A stretch of DNA of 53,374 bases from Ectothiorhodospira shaposhnikovii (GCF_016584105.1 NZ_NRSM01000025.1:1-53374), one strand, 5' to 3'. Shown: positions 8,763 through 19,725, counted from the first letter of the stretch. The notes: generated by a model not told the origin, from the letters alone. Numbers and translations are program-made.

Positions 8763-11700
8763 TCGACCGCATCATCCAGGCCTCCCTGGACAACCGCCTG
8801 CTGGTCCTGCTGCTGACGGCGATCTTCATCACCTGGGGCCTGTTCTCACTGCGGGACATGCCCCTGGACGCCATCCCGGATTTATCGGACGTGCAGGTGA
8901 TCGTCCATACCGGCTATCCGGGCCAGGCCCCCCAGATCGTCGAGGACCAGGTGACCTACCCCCTGTCCACCGCCATGCTGGCGGTGCCCGGCGCCCGGGA
9001 CGTGCGAGGGTTTTCCATGTTCGGGGATTCCTACGTCTACGTGATCTTCGAGGACGGCACCGATCCCTACTGGGCCCGGTCCCGGGTGCTGGAATACCTG
9101 AGCCAGGTCGCCCCGGATCTGCCGGACGGGGCCCGTCCGGCCCTGGGGCCGGACGCCACCGGGGTGGGCTGGGTCTACCAGTACGCCCTGGTGGATCGGA
9201 GCGGCACCCATGACCTGGCGGACCTGCGCAGCCTGCAGGACTGGTTCCTCAAATACGAACTGCAGTCGGTGCCCGGCGTGGCCGAGGTGGCCACCCTGGG
9301 GGGCATGGTCAAGCAGTACCAGGTGGTGCTGGACCCGAACCGGGCCCGGGCCTTCGACCTCACCCTGGAGCAGGTCCGCAGCGCCATCCAGGCGGGTAAC
9401 CGGGAGGGGGGCGGCTCGGTGCTGCAGATGGCCGAGGCCGAATACATGGTGCGGACCCGGGGTTATCTCACCGGCGCGGCGGATCTGGCCCACATCCCCG
9501 TGGGCCGGACCGCCGACGGCACCCCGCTGCTGCTGGAGGACGTGGCCGAGATCCGCCTGGGTCCCGAGGCCCGGCGCGGCCTGGCGGACCTGGATGGAGA
9601 AGGTGAAGTGGTGGGGGCCCTGGTGGTGATGCGCCACGGCGAAAACGCCCTGGCCACCATCGAACGGGTGAAACAGCGCCTGGACGCCCTGCGCCCCAGC
9701 CTGCCGCCCGGTGTGGAGATCGTCGAGACCTATGACCGCTCCACCCTGATCCGGGAATCGGTACACAACCTGTCCAGCAAACTGTGGCAGGAGTTCCTGA
9801 TCATCGCCGCCGTGTCTCTGGTGTTCCTGCTGCATCTGCGTTCGGCCCTGGTGGCTATCGTCAGCCTGCCCATCGGCATCCTGGCGGCCCTGATGATCAT
9901 GCAACAGCAGGGCATCAACGCCAACATCATGTCCCTGGGGGGCATCGCCGTGACCATCGGCGCCATGGTGGACGCGGCCATCGTCATGGTGGAGAACCTG
10001 CACAAGCGCCTGGAGCGGGCCCATCCCGAGGAGGACCGCTGGGCCCTGGTGGCCGAGGCGGCCAAGGAGACCGGCCGCCCCCTGTTCTTCGCCCTGCTCA
10101 TCATTACCGTGAGTTTCCTGCCCCTGTTCGTGCTGGAAGGGCAGGAGGGCCGCATGTTCAAGCCCCTGGCCTTCACCGGCACCTATGCCATGGCGGCCGC
10201 CGCCGGGCTGGGCATCACCCTGGTGCCGGTACTGATGGGCTACTTGGTACGGGGGCGCATCCGGCCCGAGGCCGGGCACCCCTTGAGCCGGCTGCTGATC
10301 GCCCTCTATCAACCCCTGCTGCGGTTGCTGCTGCGCCACCCCTGGGCCACCGTGGCGGCGGCCCTGCTGCTGGCCCTCACCATGTCGTGGCCCGGCACCC
10401 GGTTGGGCAGCGAGTTCATGCCCGAACTGGACGAGGGTGACCTGATGTATATGCCGTCCCTGAACCCCGGGGTCTCCCTGGACAAGGTGCGGGAGTTCCT
10501 GCAGCAGACCGACCGGCTGATCGCCTCGGTGCCCGAGGTGGAGCAGGTATTCGGCAAGGCGGGCCGGGCGGATACCGCCACCGACCCGGCCCCCATCGGC
10601 ATGCTGGAGACGGTGATCCGTTTCAAGCCCCGGGATGAGTGGCGGGAAGGCATGACCAAGGCGGACATCATCCGGGAACTGGACGCGGCAGTGAAGTTTC
10701 CCGGCGTGGCCAACGTCTGGGTACCTCCCATCAAGACCCGCATCGACATGCTCTCCACCGGCATCCGCTCCCCGGTGGGGGTGAAGATCTCCGGTCCGGA
10801 CCTGGCCGGGATCGAACGCCTCGGCCGGGAGATCGAGGCGGTACTCGCCCAGGTGCCCGGCACCGCCTCGGCCTTCGCCGACCGGGCCGCCACCGGCCGC
10901 TACGTGGAGGTGGAGATCCATCGGGAGCGGGCGGCGCGCCATGGGGTGAGCGTGGCCGAACTGCAGTCCCTGGTGCAGACGGCGGTGGGCGGCATGGGGG
11001 TCACCGAGACCGTGGAAGGCCGGGAACGCTACCCGGTGAACCTGCGCTATCCCCAGGACTGGCGGGACAGCCCCGAGGCCCTGGAGGCGCTGCCCGTGAT
11101 CACCCCTGCCGGTGCCCACGTGCCCCTGGGCAGTCTGGCCACCATCCGCATCGTGGACGGCCCGGCCATGATCCGCACCGAAAACGCCCGTCTCAACGGC
11201 TGGGTGGTGGTGGACATCCGCGATCGGGATCTGGGTTCCTACGTGGCCGAGGCCCGCCGGCTGGTGGCCGAACAGGTGACGCTGCCCCCCGGCTATGCCA
11301 TCGCCTGGTCTGGCCAGTACGAGCACATGGAACGGGCCCGGGAGCGCCTGGGTTACCTGATCCCGGTGACCCTGGTGCTGATCTTCCTGCTCCTGTACCT
11401 GTGCTTTCGCAGCGGCCCGGAGGCGCTGATGCTGATGGGGGCCCTGCCCTTCGCCGCGGTGGGGGGGATCTGGCTGGTGTACTGGCTGGGCCACGACCTG
11501 TCGGTGGCGGTGGCGGCGGGTTTCATCCTGCTGATGGGACTCGCGGCGGAGTTTGCGGTGGTGATGCTCATGTACATCCGCAATGCCGTGGCCCGGCAAC
11601 GGCCCACCGACCGGCAGGCCCTGGAGGAGGCCATCATCGCCGGGGCGGTGATGCGGGTGCGCCCCAAGGCCATGACCTCGCTGACGGTGGTGCTGGGGCT

Positions 11701-11896
11701 CTCTCCCCTGCTCCTGGACAGCGGCCCCGGCTCCGAGGCCATGCAGCGCATCGCCGCCCCGGTGATCGGCGGCATGATCACCGCCCCCCTGGTCTCCTTG
11801 CTGCTGATCCCGGTGCTGTACTGGCTGTGGCAACGCGGGCCTCTGCCCGACAACCCCGCCCCGGCAAGGGGGCGGACCCATGACGTCCATCCATGA
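8759..11896 (+). CDS. cusA: Heavy-metal RND pump, CusA type (Cu+/Ag+)
   Basis: A 1045-residue inner-membrane proton antiporter with the RND layout: TM1 at about 12-30, a large periplasmic loop, then helices including the proton-relay region GAMVDAAIVMVEN. The three methionines that bind Cu(I)/Ag(I) in E. coli CusA (573, 623, 672) have counterparts at 565 (LMYMPSLNPG), 615 (PIGMLETV) and 664 (RIDMLSTGIRSPVG), with the same 50- and 49-residue spacing. This supports monovalent copper/silver rather than Zn/Co/Ni (CzcA) as substrate. Its ATG overlaps the cusB stop (ATGA). The whole reading frame is intact. Long frames on the opposite strand here are composition artefacts. Confidence 0.95.
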   Translation: MIDRIIQASLDNRLLVLLLTAIFITWGLFSLRDMPLDAIPDLSDVQVIVHTGYPGQAPQIVEDQVTYPLSTAMLAVPGARDVRGFSMFGDSYVYVIFEDGTDPYWARSRVLEYLSQVAPDLPDGARPALGPDATGVGWVYQYALVDRSGTHDLADLRSLQDWFLKYELQSVPGVAEVATLGGMVKQYQVVLDPNRARAFDLTLEQVRSAIQAGNREGGGSVLQMAEAEYMVRTRGYLTGAADLAHIPVGRTADGTPLLLEDVAEIRLGPEARRGLADLDGEGEVVGALVVMRHGENALATIERVKQRLDALRPSLPPGVEIVETYDRSTLIRESVHNLSSKLWQEFLIIAAVSLVFLLHLRSALVAIVSLPIGILAALMIMQQQGINANIMSLGGIAVTIGAMVDAAIVMVENLHKRLERAHPEEDRWALVAEAAKETGRPLFFALLIITVSFLPLFVLEGQEGRMFKPLAFTGTYAMAAAAGLGITLVPVLMGYLVRGRIRPEAGHPLSRLLIALYQPLLRLLLRHPWATVAAALLLALTMSWPGTRLGSEFMPELDEGDLMYMPSLNPGVSLDKVREFLQQTDRLIASVPEVEQVFGKAGRADTATDPAPIGMLETVIRFKPRDEWREGMTKADIIRELDAAVKFPGVANVWVPPIKTRIDMLSTGIRSPVGVKISGPDLAGIERLGREIEAVLAQVPGTASAFADRAATGRYVEVEIHRERAARHGVSVAELQSLVQTAVGGMGVTETVEGRERYPVNLRYPQDWRDSPEALEALPVITPAGAHVPLGSLATIRIVDGPAMIRTENARLNGWVVVDIRDRDLGSYVAEARRLVAEQVTLPPGYAIAWSGQYEHMERARERLGYLIPVTLVLIFLLLYLCFRSGPEALMLMGALPFAAVGGIWLVYWLGHDLSVAVAAGFILLMGLAAEFAVVMLMYIRNAVARQRPTDRQALEEAIIAGAVMRVRPKAMTSLTVVLGLSPLLLDSGPGSEAMQRIAAPVIGGMITAPLVSLLLIPVLYWLWQRGPLPDNPAPARGRTHDVHP

Positions 11897-11928
11897 ACCA
11901 TTGCATGAAACCAAGAAGGAGTTCCATC

Positions 11929-12276
11929 ATGTCCCACGCACGTCCCGTATCCACCCTCATCCTGACCTGTGCCCTGGGCCTGTCGGTCCCGGTGCTGTCG
12001 GCCGCCGACAACCACCACCATCATGGCCATACCGGCCACGCCGCCCTGACCGCCCAGGCGGAAGGGGTGCTGGAGGCCATCGACCGGGACGCGGGCACGG
12101 TCACCCTGAGCCACGGCCCCATCCCGGCCCTGCGCTGGCCACCCATGACCATGGACCTGCGTCTGCGGGATACCGTGCTGGCAGACGGCGTGGCGGCCGG
12201 TGATCGCATTCGCTTCACCCTGGAGCAGGTGGGGCCGACGGACTATGAAATCATCGAGCTGAAGGCCCTGGATTAA
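11929..12276 (+). CDS. cusF: CusF-like periplasmic copper-binding protein
   Basis: This 115-residue protein has a signal peptide (about 6-25, ending LSAAD), a His-rich mature N-terminus (NHHHHGHTGH), and a small OB-fold domain with the CusF metal site ALRWPPMTMDL (the Trp and two Met ligands) followed by GDRIRFTLEQVG. CusF carries Cu(I)/Ag(I) to the CusCBA pump. The start at ATG 11929 is chosen because AAGGAGTTCCATC lies just before it; frames beginning at 11893 add residues without a signal peptide. It is the last gene of the forward copper operon and repeats the domain already fused to CusB. Its end is only 12 bases from the convergent efflux gene. Confidence 0.9.
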   Translation: MSHARPVSTLILTCALGLSVPVLSAADNHHHHGHTGHAALTAQAEGVLEAIDRDAGTVTLSHGPIPALRWPPMTMDLRLRDTVLADGVAAGDRIRFTLEQVGPTDYEIIELKALD

Positions 12277-12288
12277 CGGTACCGAGGC

Positions 12289-13722
12289 TCAGGTGGCCGG
12301 GCCGGGCATGTCGGAAGGCATGTCCGGCGCCGCCTCCCGCTGCCAGCCCCCGCCCAGGGCCTTGTACAGATCCACGGCGGCCACCAGGCGGGACAGACGC
12401 AGCTGGACCGCCTGCTCCTGGGCCTGGAACAGGGTGCGCTGGGCATCCAGCACGCTGGTGAAATCCCCCGCCCCTTCCCGGTAGCGCAACTCCGCCAGCC
12501 TCAGGCTGCGCTCGGCCTCCTGAATGGTGGCCTCCTGCACCCGTTCCTGTTCCCCATGACGGGCCACATCTCCCAGGGCGTCCTCCACTTCCTTGAGGGC
12601 GGTGAGCACGGTGCGGCGGTAGCTCTCCAGCCCCTCCCGGCGCCGGGACTCGGCAGTGCCCACCTGGGTCCGCAAACGGCCGCCGTCGAACACCACCTGG
12701 GCGAGGCTGGCCCCCAGGCTCAGGCTCTGGGTGGGATCGGCGAGGGAAAACAGCGCCGTACTGGCCAGACCACCGGAACCGGTGAGGCGGATGCTGGGCA
12801 GCAAAGCCGCCCGGGCGACCTGCAGGTTGGCGTCGTTGGCCAGTAGCTGCGCCTCCTCGGCAGCGATATCCGGGCGCCGGACCAGCAGTTCCGAGGGCAG
12901 CCCCGGTCCCACCTCGGGGACCGCCAGTCCCTGGATGGACTCGGGTTCCATCTCGAAACCCTGGGGTGCCCGACCACTGAGTACCGCCAGGGCCGCCAGG
13001 GCCTGCCGTGCCTGCACCTCCAGAGGCACCAGGGCTGCCTGCTGGCTGAGCACCGCGGTGCGCTGGCGGCTCACGTCCAGGGCCGTGGCCACCCCATGGC
13101 GATGACGGGATTCCACGATGTCCAGCAGGCGCTCGGCGGTTTCCAGGTTCCGGCGGCCGATACGCAGCCGCTCGTTCAGGGACAGCCACTGGAAATAGCC
13201 ACTGGCCACCCCCGCCACCAGGCTCAGGCGCACGGCTTCCTGGTCATGGCGGGTGGCCTGTAGACCGGCCTGGGCGGCGTTCACGCCGGCACTCAGCCGA
13301 CCCCACAGGTCCACCTCGTAACCCACCCCCAGGGACAGACTGCTGGAACGGCTGATGGCGGTATCGCCCCCATCCGTCCGCGTCTCGCGGAAGGTGCTGC
13401 CGCCGGACAGATCCACCGACGGGAACAGGGAGGCACCGGTGCTGCGCAGTTGCAGTTCCGCCTGCACCACCCGTTCCCGGGCAATGGCCAGGTCGGGACT
13501 GTATTCCAGGGCCTCCAGCACCAGGGATTCCAGCAACGGAGACTCAAAGGTCCGCCACCAGCCGGGCTGGACCTGGGCCGCCTCCGGGGCATCGCGGCCG
13601 TAGACCTCGGGCATGTCCAGAACCGGCCCCGTCAGCGGCGCCGTGCCGGCGCATCCGCCCAGAAACAGCCCGACCACCACCATCGCGCCCGCGGCAAAAC
13701 GTTTATCGGTATTGACCGTCAT
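12289..13722 (-). CDS. RND/ABC efflux outer-membrane lipoprotein (NodT/OprM family)
   Basis: A 477-residue outer-membrane channel of the NodT/OprM type. A lipobox LFLGGC places the lipidated cysteine at residue 24. Family landmarks are [59 protein letters not shown] (invariant RRPDI) and [15 protein letters not shown]. It follows macB by 5 bases and should be the outlet of the MacAB pump encoded with it. The start at ATG 13722 is taken because GGAG precedes it by 8 bases; a GTG at 13731 is possible but overlaps that site. It is a different subfamily from the CusC-like channel upstream. Confidence 0.92.
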   Translation of the reverse strand: MTVNTDKRFAAGAMVVVGLFLGGCAGTAPLTGPVLDMPEVYGRDAPEAAQVQPGWWRTFESPLLESLVLEALEYSPDLAIARERVVQAELQLRSTGASLFPSVDLSGGSTFRETRTDGGDTAISRSSSLSLGVGYEVDLWGRLSAGVNAAQAGLQATRHDQEAVRLSLVAGVASGYFQWLSLNERLRIGRRNLETAERLLDIVESRHRHGVATALDVSRQRTAVLSQQAALVPLEVQARQALAALAVLSGRAPQGFEMEPESIQGLAVPEVGPGLPSELLVRRPDIAAEEAQLLANDANLQVARAALLPSIRLTGSGGLASTALFSLADPTQSLSLGASLAQVVFDGGRLRTQVGTAESRRREGLESYRRTVLTALKEVEDALGDVARHGEQERVQEATIQEAERSLRLAELRYREGAGDFTSVLDAQRTLFQAQEQAVQLRLSRLVAAVDLYKALGGGWQREAAPDMPSDMPGPAT

Positions 13723-13727
13723 GAAGT

Positions 13728-15662
13728 TCACTCCGAGGCCAGGGCCACCACCGGGTCCAGCCGGGCGGCCTTGCGGGCGGGCAGGTAACCGAACACCAGA
13801 CCGGTGGCAAAGGCACAGCCGAAGGCCAGCGCCACCGGTGTCGGACTGTATTGGATGGGCGTGCCCAGATGTCCGATCAGGGCCGCCACACCCAGCCCGA
13901 TCACCACCCCGATGGCCCCGCCCAGGGCGGAAACCGTCACCGCCTCGATCAGGAATTGCTGCTGGATGTTGCGCATGCGCGCCCCCGTGGCCATGCGGAT
14001 GCCGATCTCCCGGGTCCGCTCGGTGACGCTCACCAACATGATGTTCATCACCCCGATCCCGCCCACCAGCAGGGAGATGGCGGCAATGGAGGCCAGCAAG
14101 AGAGTGAGGGTGTTCTGGGTTTCGCTGGCGCTGTCCAACAGAGAGGCCATGTTGCGGATCTGGAAGTCTTCCACTCCATGGCGCTGCAGCAGCAGGGCAT
14201 GCACCGCCGCCTGGGTCTCGTCGATGCGGGAGACATCCTCCACCGCCACAGTCACGTTACGCAAGTTGCGCTGGCCGAACACCCGCAGGCTCCCGGTATG
14301 AAAGGGCATGAACACCACATCATCCTGATCCTGGCCCATGGGCGAGGCGCCCCGTGGCGACATCACGCCGATCACCTGGAACAGGATGTTATTGACCATC
14401 ACGAACTGGCCCAAGGGGTCCTCCCCGGGAAACAGCGCCCGGGCCACGGTATCGCCCAGCACCGCCACGGTGGCATAGCTCTGCTCATCCATCTCGTCGA
14501 AGAAGACCCCGTGGGCCACCGGCCAGTTGCGGGCCGCGACGAAGCTGGCGGAGGTGGCCGTCACCGAGGTGGACTGATCCCTGCCGGCGTATCGCAAGGT
14601 CACGTTGCCCGTCAGTTCCGGCACCGCGGCAATGATGTTATCCAGCTCGTTGATGGCCACCACGTCCTCGTGGACCAGGGTGGTGATGCCGAAGCCGCGC
14701 ATGTTCGGCGCCCAGGGGCGCACCAGCAGCAGGTTGGTGCCCATGGCGCTGATGCGGTCCACCACCACCTGCCTTGCCCCGTCGCCGATGGCCAGCATGG
14801 AAATCACCGAGGCCACGCCGATGACGATGCCCAGCAGGGTGAGGATGGAACGGAACAGGTTGGCACTCAGGGCCCTGAAGGCGGTACGGGTGGCCTCGAA
14901 CACCTCTCCCGGAAGAGATTCGTGCCCATTGTCGGCGGGCTCTGGCAGTACCTCGGCCACCCGCCGTGTGCCGGTATCGGACAGCACCCTGCCATCACGC
15001 ACCTCGATCACCCGGTCCGCATAGGCGGCCACTTCCGCCTCATGGGTGATGAGGATGATGGTATGGCCCTGGGCCGACAGGTCCTTGAGCAATGCCATCA
15101 CTTCCTTGCCGCTGCGACTGTCCAGGGCCCCGGTGGGTTCGTCGGCAAGGATGATGCGGCCCCCGTTCATCAGCGCCCGGGCAATGGACACCCGCTGCTG
15201 CTGACCGCCGGACAACTGGGCGGGACAGTGCTCCAGACGCTCCCCCAGCCCCAGTCGGGTGAGCAGGGATTCGGCACGCTCATGGCGCGTCACGGGTGCC
15301 ATGCCCGCATACAGGGCGGGCACCTCCACGTTCTCCCGTGCGGACAGCCCCTGGATCAGGTGGTAGCTCTGGAACACGAAGCCGAAGGCCTCCCGGCGCA
15401 GGGCCGCCAGATCATCCGGGCCCAGCCCGGAGACGTCCTCTCCCATGAAGTGGTAATGCCCCCCGGAAGGCCGGTCCAGGCAACCGATGATGTTCATGAG
15501 GGTGGACTTGCCGGAACCGGAGGCGCCGACGATGGCCACGAATTCCCCGGCCTGGATCTCCAGGTCGATGCCATGGAGTACCGGCACCTCCAGATCCCCG
15601 TTGACGAAGCAGCGGGTGACGCCGGAGAGCCGGATGAGCGGGTGCATGCCGGCGGTCGTCAT
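13728..15662 (-). CDS. macB: MacB-type ABC transporter (ATPase plus permease)
   Basis: The 644-residue protein joins an N-terminal ABC ATPase to a permease. ATPase motifs: Walker [10 protein letters not shown], signature [15 protein letters not shown], Walker [15 protein letters not shown]-loop ITHEAEVA. A first TM helix follows at about 265-290 ([20 protein letters not shown]), then a MacB periplasmic core, and three C-terminal TMs with the FtsX-like motif [17 protein letters not shown]. MacB uses ATP to drive mechanotransmission, expelling macrolides, toxins, lipids or siderophores from the periplasm through a TolC-like channel. The start ATG overlaps the macA stop by one base (TGATG). Substrate here is unknown; the neighbouring iron genes make siderophore export one possibility. 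Confidence 0.94.
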   Translation of the reverse strand: MTTAGMHPLIRLSGVTRCFVNGDLEVPVLHGIDLEIQAGEFVAIVGASGSGKSTLMNIIGCLDRPSGGHYHFMGEDVSGLGPDDLAALRREAFGFVFQSYHLIQGLSARENVEVPALYAGMAPVTRHERAESLLTRLGLGERLEHCPAQLSGGQQQRVSIARALMNGGRIILADEPTGALDSRSGKEVMALLKDLSAQGHTIILITHEAEVAAYADRVIEVRDGRVLSDTGTRRVAEVLPEPADNGHESLPGEVFEATRTAFRALSANLFRSILTLLGIVIGVASVISMLAIGDGARQVVVDRISAMGTNLLLVRPWAPNMRGFGITTLVHEDVVAINELDNIIAAVPELTGNVTLRYAGRDQSTSVTATSASFVAARNWPVAHGVFFDEMDEQSYATVAVLGDTVARALFPGEDPLGQFVMVNNILFQVIGVMSPRGASPMGQDQDDVVFMPFHTGSLRVFGQRNLRNVTVAVEDVSRIDETQAAVHALLLQRHGVEDFQIRNMASLLDSASETQNTLTLLLASIAAISLLVGGIGVMNIMLVSVTERTREIGIRMATGARMRNIQQQFLIEAVTVSALGGAIGVVIGLGVAALIGHLGTPIQYSPTPVALAFGCAFATGLVFGYLPARKAARLDPVVALASE

Positions 15663-16984
15663 CAGCGCAGCCCCGGCCCCATACCGGTGGGACCCAACCC
15701 GGGGATGCGGTCACTGCCGGCCTGACGGGTAGTCGTGGACGAGGCCGTGGGTGCGCGACCGGCCAGCACCACCGTCTCGTCCTCCTCAAGGCCGGACAGC
15801 ACCTGGGCTTGCACCCGGTTGCTGACCCCGATCTCGACCACCCGTTCCTCAATGCGTCCATCGTCCTTGAGCACCGTGACCAGACCGCGACGCGCCCGGA
15901 CGACGGGGGGTTCTTCGTTCCCGGACCCGGAACGGGCCTCCCGCATCTCCGGGGGGCTCTCGCGTCCTTCGGGACGCCCCGTGCGACCCGCGGCCGGACC
16001 GGTCAGGGTCAGCGCCGACATGGGCACCAGCAGGGTGTCCCGCGCCGCCGATTCGATGAAGAAGACCTGCGCCGTCATCTGGGTCATGAGGAAGTGGCGC
16101 GGATTGGGCACATTGAACAGGGCGTTGTAAAGCACCACGTTGTTGGTGACCGTCGGCGTGGGTTCGATGCGTTCCAGACTGCCGTGCCAGCGGCGATCCC
16201 CCCCGCCCAGGGTGGTGAAATAGACCGCCATGCCGGGCTGCAGGCGGGAGACATCCGCCTCCGAGACCTCGGTCTGCACGGTCATGGTGGACAGCTCCGC
16301 AATCCGCAGGATGATGGGGGCCTGCTGATTGGCATTGAGGGTCTGTCCCTGACGGGCAGTGACGGAGACCACCGTCCCGGCCATCGGCGCCAGGATCCGA
16401 CTGTACTCCAGATTGGCCTCGTCGGCCCGCAGGCTGGATTCGGTCTGCTCGATCTGGGCCTGGAGCATCTCGATCTGGGCCTGGGCCGACTTCAGACCGG
16501 CCTCGGCGGTCTGCAGGGACTCCAGAGTGGTGGCGTCCTCCGCATACAGGTTGCGCTGCCGGGTGTGGGTGATTCGGGCCAGGGCCAGCTGGGCCTCCCG
16601 GTCCTGCAACTGGGCACGCTGGTAACGAAGCTGGGCGCGGCTGGCATCCACCCGGGCCAGATAGACCGTGGGATCGATCTCCGCCAGCAACTGCCCCTCC
16701 TCCACCTGGCTGCCCACCTCCACATGGATGGCCATCACCTGACCGGAGATCTGCGCCCCCACATCCACATAACTCCTGGGCTGCAGGGTGCCGGTGGCGG
16801 TCACCAGGTTCTCGATGTCACCCCGGCTGACCTTGGCGGTCAGCCGGGTGGTTTCCTCATCCTTGCCACCGCCGAGCCAGCTCCAGGCGCCATAGGCCCC
16901 ACCGGCCAGCAGGAGCAGAACCATCAGCAGGATGAAGGCACGGCGGCGCGGCCAACGCCGTTGGGAACGGTTGGGCGGATTCAT
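15662..16984 (-). CDS. macA: MacA-type periplasmic adaptor
   Basis: A 440-residue membrane-fusion protein: an N-terminal membrane anchor (about 15-35, [20 protein letters not shown] region), lipoyl half-motifs ([40 protein letters not shown]), a coiled-coil hairpin at about 100-190, then [20 protein letters not shown] and a beta-barrel region. A variable insert rich in Arg, Glu and Gly (about 340-385) precedes the final domain. MacA stimulates MacB ATPase and seals it to the outer-membrane channel. It is first in the macA-macB-outer membrane order, all translationally close. A 60-base gap separates it from the reductase gene upstream on the same strand, so the two may be co-transcribed. Confidence 0.92.
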   Translation of the reverse strand: MNPPNRSQRRWPRRRAFILLMVLLLLAGGAYGAWSWLGGGKDEETTRLTAKVSRGDIENLVTATGTLQPRSYVDVGAQISGQVMAIHVEVGSQVEEGQLLAEIDPTVYLARVDASRAQLRYQRAQLQDREAQLALARITHTRQRNLYAEDATTLESLQTAEAGLKSAQAQIEMLQAQIEQTESSLRADEANLEYSRILAPMAGTVVSVTARQGQTLNANQQAPIILRIAELSTMTVQTEVSEADVSRLQPGMAVYFTTLGGGDRRWHGSLERIEPTPTVTNNVVLYNALFNVPNPRHFLMTQMTAQVFFIESAARDTLLVPMSALTLTGPAAGRTGRPEGRESPPEMREARSGSGNEEPPVVRARRGLVTVLKDDGRIEERVVEIGVSNRVQAQVLSGLEEDETVVLAGRAPTASSTTTRQAGSDRIPGLGPTGMGPGLR

Positions 16985-17044
16985 GGGACGGTTCAGGCTC
17001 CGGATGGCGACGGGGTCATCGACTGGGGGGGAAGCATCCCCCCT

Positions 17045-19531
17045 TCAGTACACATCACGCCGATAGCGGGCATCCGTTGACAGGGTTTCGAACCTTTCTT
17101 CGCCCAGAATCTCCCGGAGGGCCTCATCCACCGCCGGCGCCATGGTCAGGGCACTGCCGCAAACCAGCACCACCGCCCCCTCGTCCACCCAGCGGATCAC
17201 ATCCCCGGCATGGGTCCGCAACTGATGCTGGACATACTCCCGCTGTTCCCCGTCCCGGGAAAAGGCCAGAGACAGGGCGACCAGCCCACCCTGGGCCTGC
17301 CAACTCCGGATCTCGTCCTCATAGTAGAAATCATGGGCACGCTGGCGCTCCCCGAAGACCAGCCAGTTGGCGTGATGACCGGCGGTGATCCGCTCCACCA
17401 GATGGGCACGCAGGGCGGCCAGACCGGTGCCGTTGCCGATCAGGATCAAGGGACGGGTCTCCTGGTCGAGACGGAAATTGCGGTTGGGGCGAAGGCGCAG
17501 GGACACCGACTGCCCCGGCTCCAGCGTGGCCGTGAGATAGCCCGAGCCCAGGCCCAGCCGGCCATCCTCGCCGTGGACCTGCCGCACCAGCAGGTTCAGA
17601 CAGCCTTCGGCGGGCACGGAGGCGATGGAATACAGGCGAGTGACTTCATGCCCCCCGGTGACGGCGGCGGGGACATGCACCTCCACCAGATCGCCGGCCT
17701 GCCAGTGTGCATCCACACCCTCGTCCGGCCTGAAGGACAGGTGAAAGGTGGAACCACCCAGGGACCCCGGGTTGAGCACCCGTCGCTCCACCAGTGTCCA
17801 GGGGGCCGGCGGCGACATCTCGCCATTCAAATCCATTTCCGCGGCACCCAGGGAACGCAGCAATACCTGCCACTGGCCCAGGGCGGCAGGCTCGGTGCTG
17901 TCCACCTCCACCCGGGGTGCCACGGCGGTGGCGCCGCAGGATCGCAGCCATTCATCCAGGCTTCGACCGAAGGCGCAGAAGTGGCAGTAGCCCCGATCGC
18001 CCAGGGCCAGCAGGGCATATTCCATCGTGCTCAGATCCGGATGTTGCCGTTCCATGAGACGGGCAAAGGGACGGGCCGGATCGGGGGGCTCCCCTTCCCC
18101 GTAGGTGGAGGCGATGAACAGCACGCGCCCCATGTCCTTGAGGTCATTCGGGGTCAGCGTGCCCAGCGGATGGACTGCCACCGCAAGGCCGGCGGCCTGG
18201 AACGCCCCCGCCGTCTTCCAGGCCTGGGTCTCGGCATTGCCGGTCTGGCTGGCAAAGACCACATGGATGCACTCGCCCTCCCCGGACCCGCTCTCGCCCG
18301 CAGGCTTCAGCCCGGCCTGAAGCAGGGCCGACCGGGCCACCTGGGCCTTGCGTCGGCGATCGATATACAGCACCAGCCCCGTGATGGCGAACAGGGGCAT
18401 GATCAAACTGGCCACCATCATGGCGATGCGGCCGGGCATGCCGAAGAACGAGCCGCTGTGCAGCGGCAGCATGCTGGACATGAGCTTTTCATTCAGGGGA
18501 CGGTCCGCATAGCGGGCATGGTTTTGCACTTCGCCGGTGCCGGCCGCCAGGGTCAGGCGGTTCCAGGCCCGCTCATGGGCCGGCCGGGGGTCGAAATACA
18601 TGAACTGATAGTCTCCCCCCGGCTGGGGCAGACGCAGGGTGGCGGTGGAATAGCCCAAAGGTGCCGCCTGCTCGAAGGCCTGCCAGATGGCGTTCACCTG
18701 TGCAAAACGGTCAGCCACCGGCTCCCGGGGCGAAGACGCCTCACGGCCCATGCGACCACGGGGAGCCTCTTCGCCGCTCCGGGCACCGCCGGCCCGGGCA
18801 CCGGCGTTACCCTCCTGGGCGGGCTGCGGGGGACCCGGGCGCACCGGCATGGGGACACCACTGAGTTCATGCAGGCCGGCCCGGTACCAGTCATAGGACC
18901 AGTACAGCCCCGTCAGGGCTGCCAGCAGATAGAGGGGCAGCACCCAGGTACCCACCACCCCGTGCATGCTGGAGATGAACCCGCGCCCCGAGCGGCGAAA
19001 ACTGAAGGTGAACCAGCCAGCCAGGGCCTTCCAGGACCGGGGCCAGCGCAGGTAGATGCCCGACAGCACCAGGATGATCAGCATGATGGTGGCCGCCCCG
19101 GTGATCTGCTTGCCCACATCCCCCATCAGCAGCCAGCGATGCAGGCGCTGCAGGGTGCGGAAGAAGGCCTGTCCCTTGAGTTCCGCGCCGATCAGTTCCC
19201 CGGTGTAGGGATTGAAATAATGATTGACCCCGCGGCGGGCCTGCGGCCCGTCACCGGCCACGTTCACGGTGACCGCATCCCGGGGATCGGAAGACAGGCT
19301 CAGGGAATTGATCTGCCGTTCCGGCAGGGCCTGCTGGGCCTGTCGCAGCAGGGCTTCCGGAGACAGGCGTTGTGTGTCCAGGGGCTCCACCCGCAGGACA
19401 TCACTGTTGATGGCGCGGATGATCTCGCGCTCGAAGGTCAGCATTCCCCCGGTCACGCCGAGGATGATCAGCACGACTCCGACCGTGATGCCCATGAACC
19501 AGTGAAGCTGGAACCAGAGTTTGCGTAGCAT
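17045..19531 (-). CDS. PepSY-domain membrane protein fused to a flavodoxin/NADPH reductase
   Basis: An 828-residue composite inner-membrane reductase. The N-terminal half is a PepSY-TM protein with four membrane segments: GITVGVVLIILGVTGGML, ITGAATIMLIILVLSGIYL, VLPLYLLAALTGLYWS and MMVASLIMPLFAITGLVL. A flavodoxin domain follows (HVVFASQTGNAETQAWKTA, FMN site; STYGEGEPPD), then a P450-reductase-like FAD/NADPH domain (RLYSIASV, LILIGNGTGLAALRAHL). The family is usually found beside TonB receptors and is thought to reduce ferric siderophores in or at the periplasm with cytoplasmic NADPH. The start is placed at ATG 19531 (MLRKLWFQLHW fits the family); a frame open from 19588 would add 19 residues. 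Both starts have weak ribosome sites. It lies 194 bases below a TonB receptor gene. Confidence 0.88.
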   Translation of the reverse strand: MLRKLWFQLHWFMGITVGVVLIILGVTGGMLTFEREIIRAINSDVLRVEPLDTQRLSPEALLRQAQQALPERQINSLSLSSDPRDAVTVNVAGDGPQARRGVNHYFNPYTGELIGAELKGQAFFRTLQRLHRWLLMGDVGKQITGAATIMLIILVLSGIYLRWPRSWKALAGWFTFSFRRSGRGFISSMHGVVGTWVLPLYLLAALTGLYWSYDWYRAGLHELSGVPMPVRPGPPQPAQEGNAGARAGGARSGEEAPRGRMGREASSPREPVADRFAQVNAIWQAFEQAAPLGYSTATLRLPQPGGDYQFMYFDPRPAHERAWNRLTLAAGTGEVQNHARYADRPLNEKLMSSMLPLHSGSFFGMPGRIAMMVASLIMPLFAITGLVLYIDRRRKAQVARSALLQAGLKPAGESGSGEGECIHVVFASQTGNAETQAWKTAGAFQAAGLAVAVHPLGTLTPNDLKDMGRVLFIASTYGEGEPPDPARPFARLMERQHPDLSTMEYALLALGDRGYCHFCAFGRSLDEWLRSCGATAVAPRVEVDSTEPAALGQWQVLLRSLGAAEMDLNGEMSPPAPWTLVERRVLNPGSLGGSTFHLSFRPDEGVDAHWQAGDLVEVHVPAAVTGGHEVTRLYSIASVPAEGCLNLLVRQVHGEDGRLGLGSGYLTATLEPGQSVSLRLRPNRNFRLDQETRPLILIGNGTGLAALRAHLVERITAGHHANWLVFGERQRAHDFYYEDEIRSWQAQGGLVALSLAFSRDGEQREYVQHQLRTHAGDVIRWVDEGAVVLVCGSALTMAPAVDEALREILGEERFETLSTDARYRRDVY

Positions 19532-19658
19532 GGAAGAATGCGCCTGTGCATGGAGAAGGAAAAGCGAAGAAAACACGGCTGAATACATGAGTCCCGTGGG
19601 CGCCGGCCTGCCGGCGAAGATCGCCGTCGAGTGTCCTCAGGCAAGGCCCTTCGCCGCC

Positions 19659-19686
19659 GGGGGCCGCTCCCACAGGGACGGCCCCC
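19659..19686 (-). terminator. Hairpin after the first TonB receptor gene
   Basis: GGGGGCCG pairs with CGGCCCCC across a 12-base spacer that can itself pair further (TCCC with GGGA). It lies 40 bases beyond the receptor stop on the minus strand. There is no obvious T-tract, so it may attenuate rather than stop transcription into the reductase gene. Confidence 0.45.
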
Positions 19687-19725
19687 GGGGATTGACTCCC
19701 ATCGGGGGCCGGCACCCGCTTTGGA

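Noticed and set aside
8882..11914. A 1010-codon open frame antisense to cusA
   Set aside because: It is rich in His, Gly and Gln with no domain pattern, and mirrors codon bias of the GC-rich cusA gene, which has full family similarity on the other strand.
13851..15725. A 624-codon open frame antisense to macB
   Set aside because: Low-complexity His/Gly-rich translation with no motif; macB on the minus strand is complete.
17210..19528. A 772-codon open frame antisense to the PepSY-flavodoxin reductase
   Set aside because: A composition shadow of a well supported gene.
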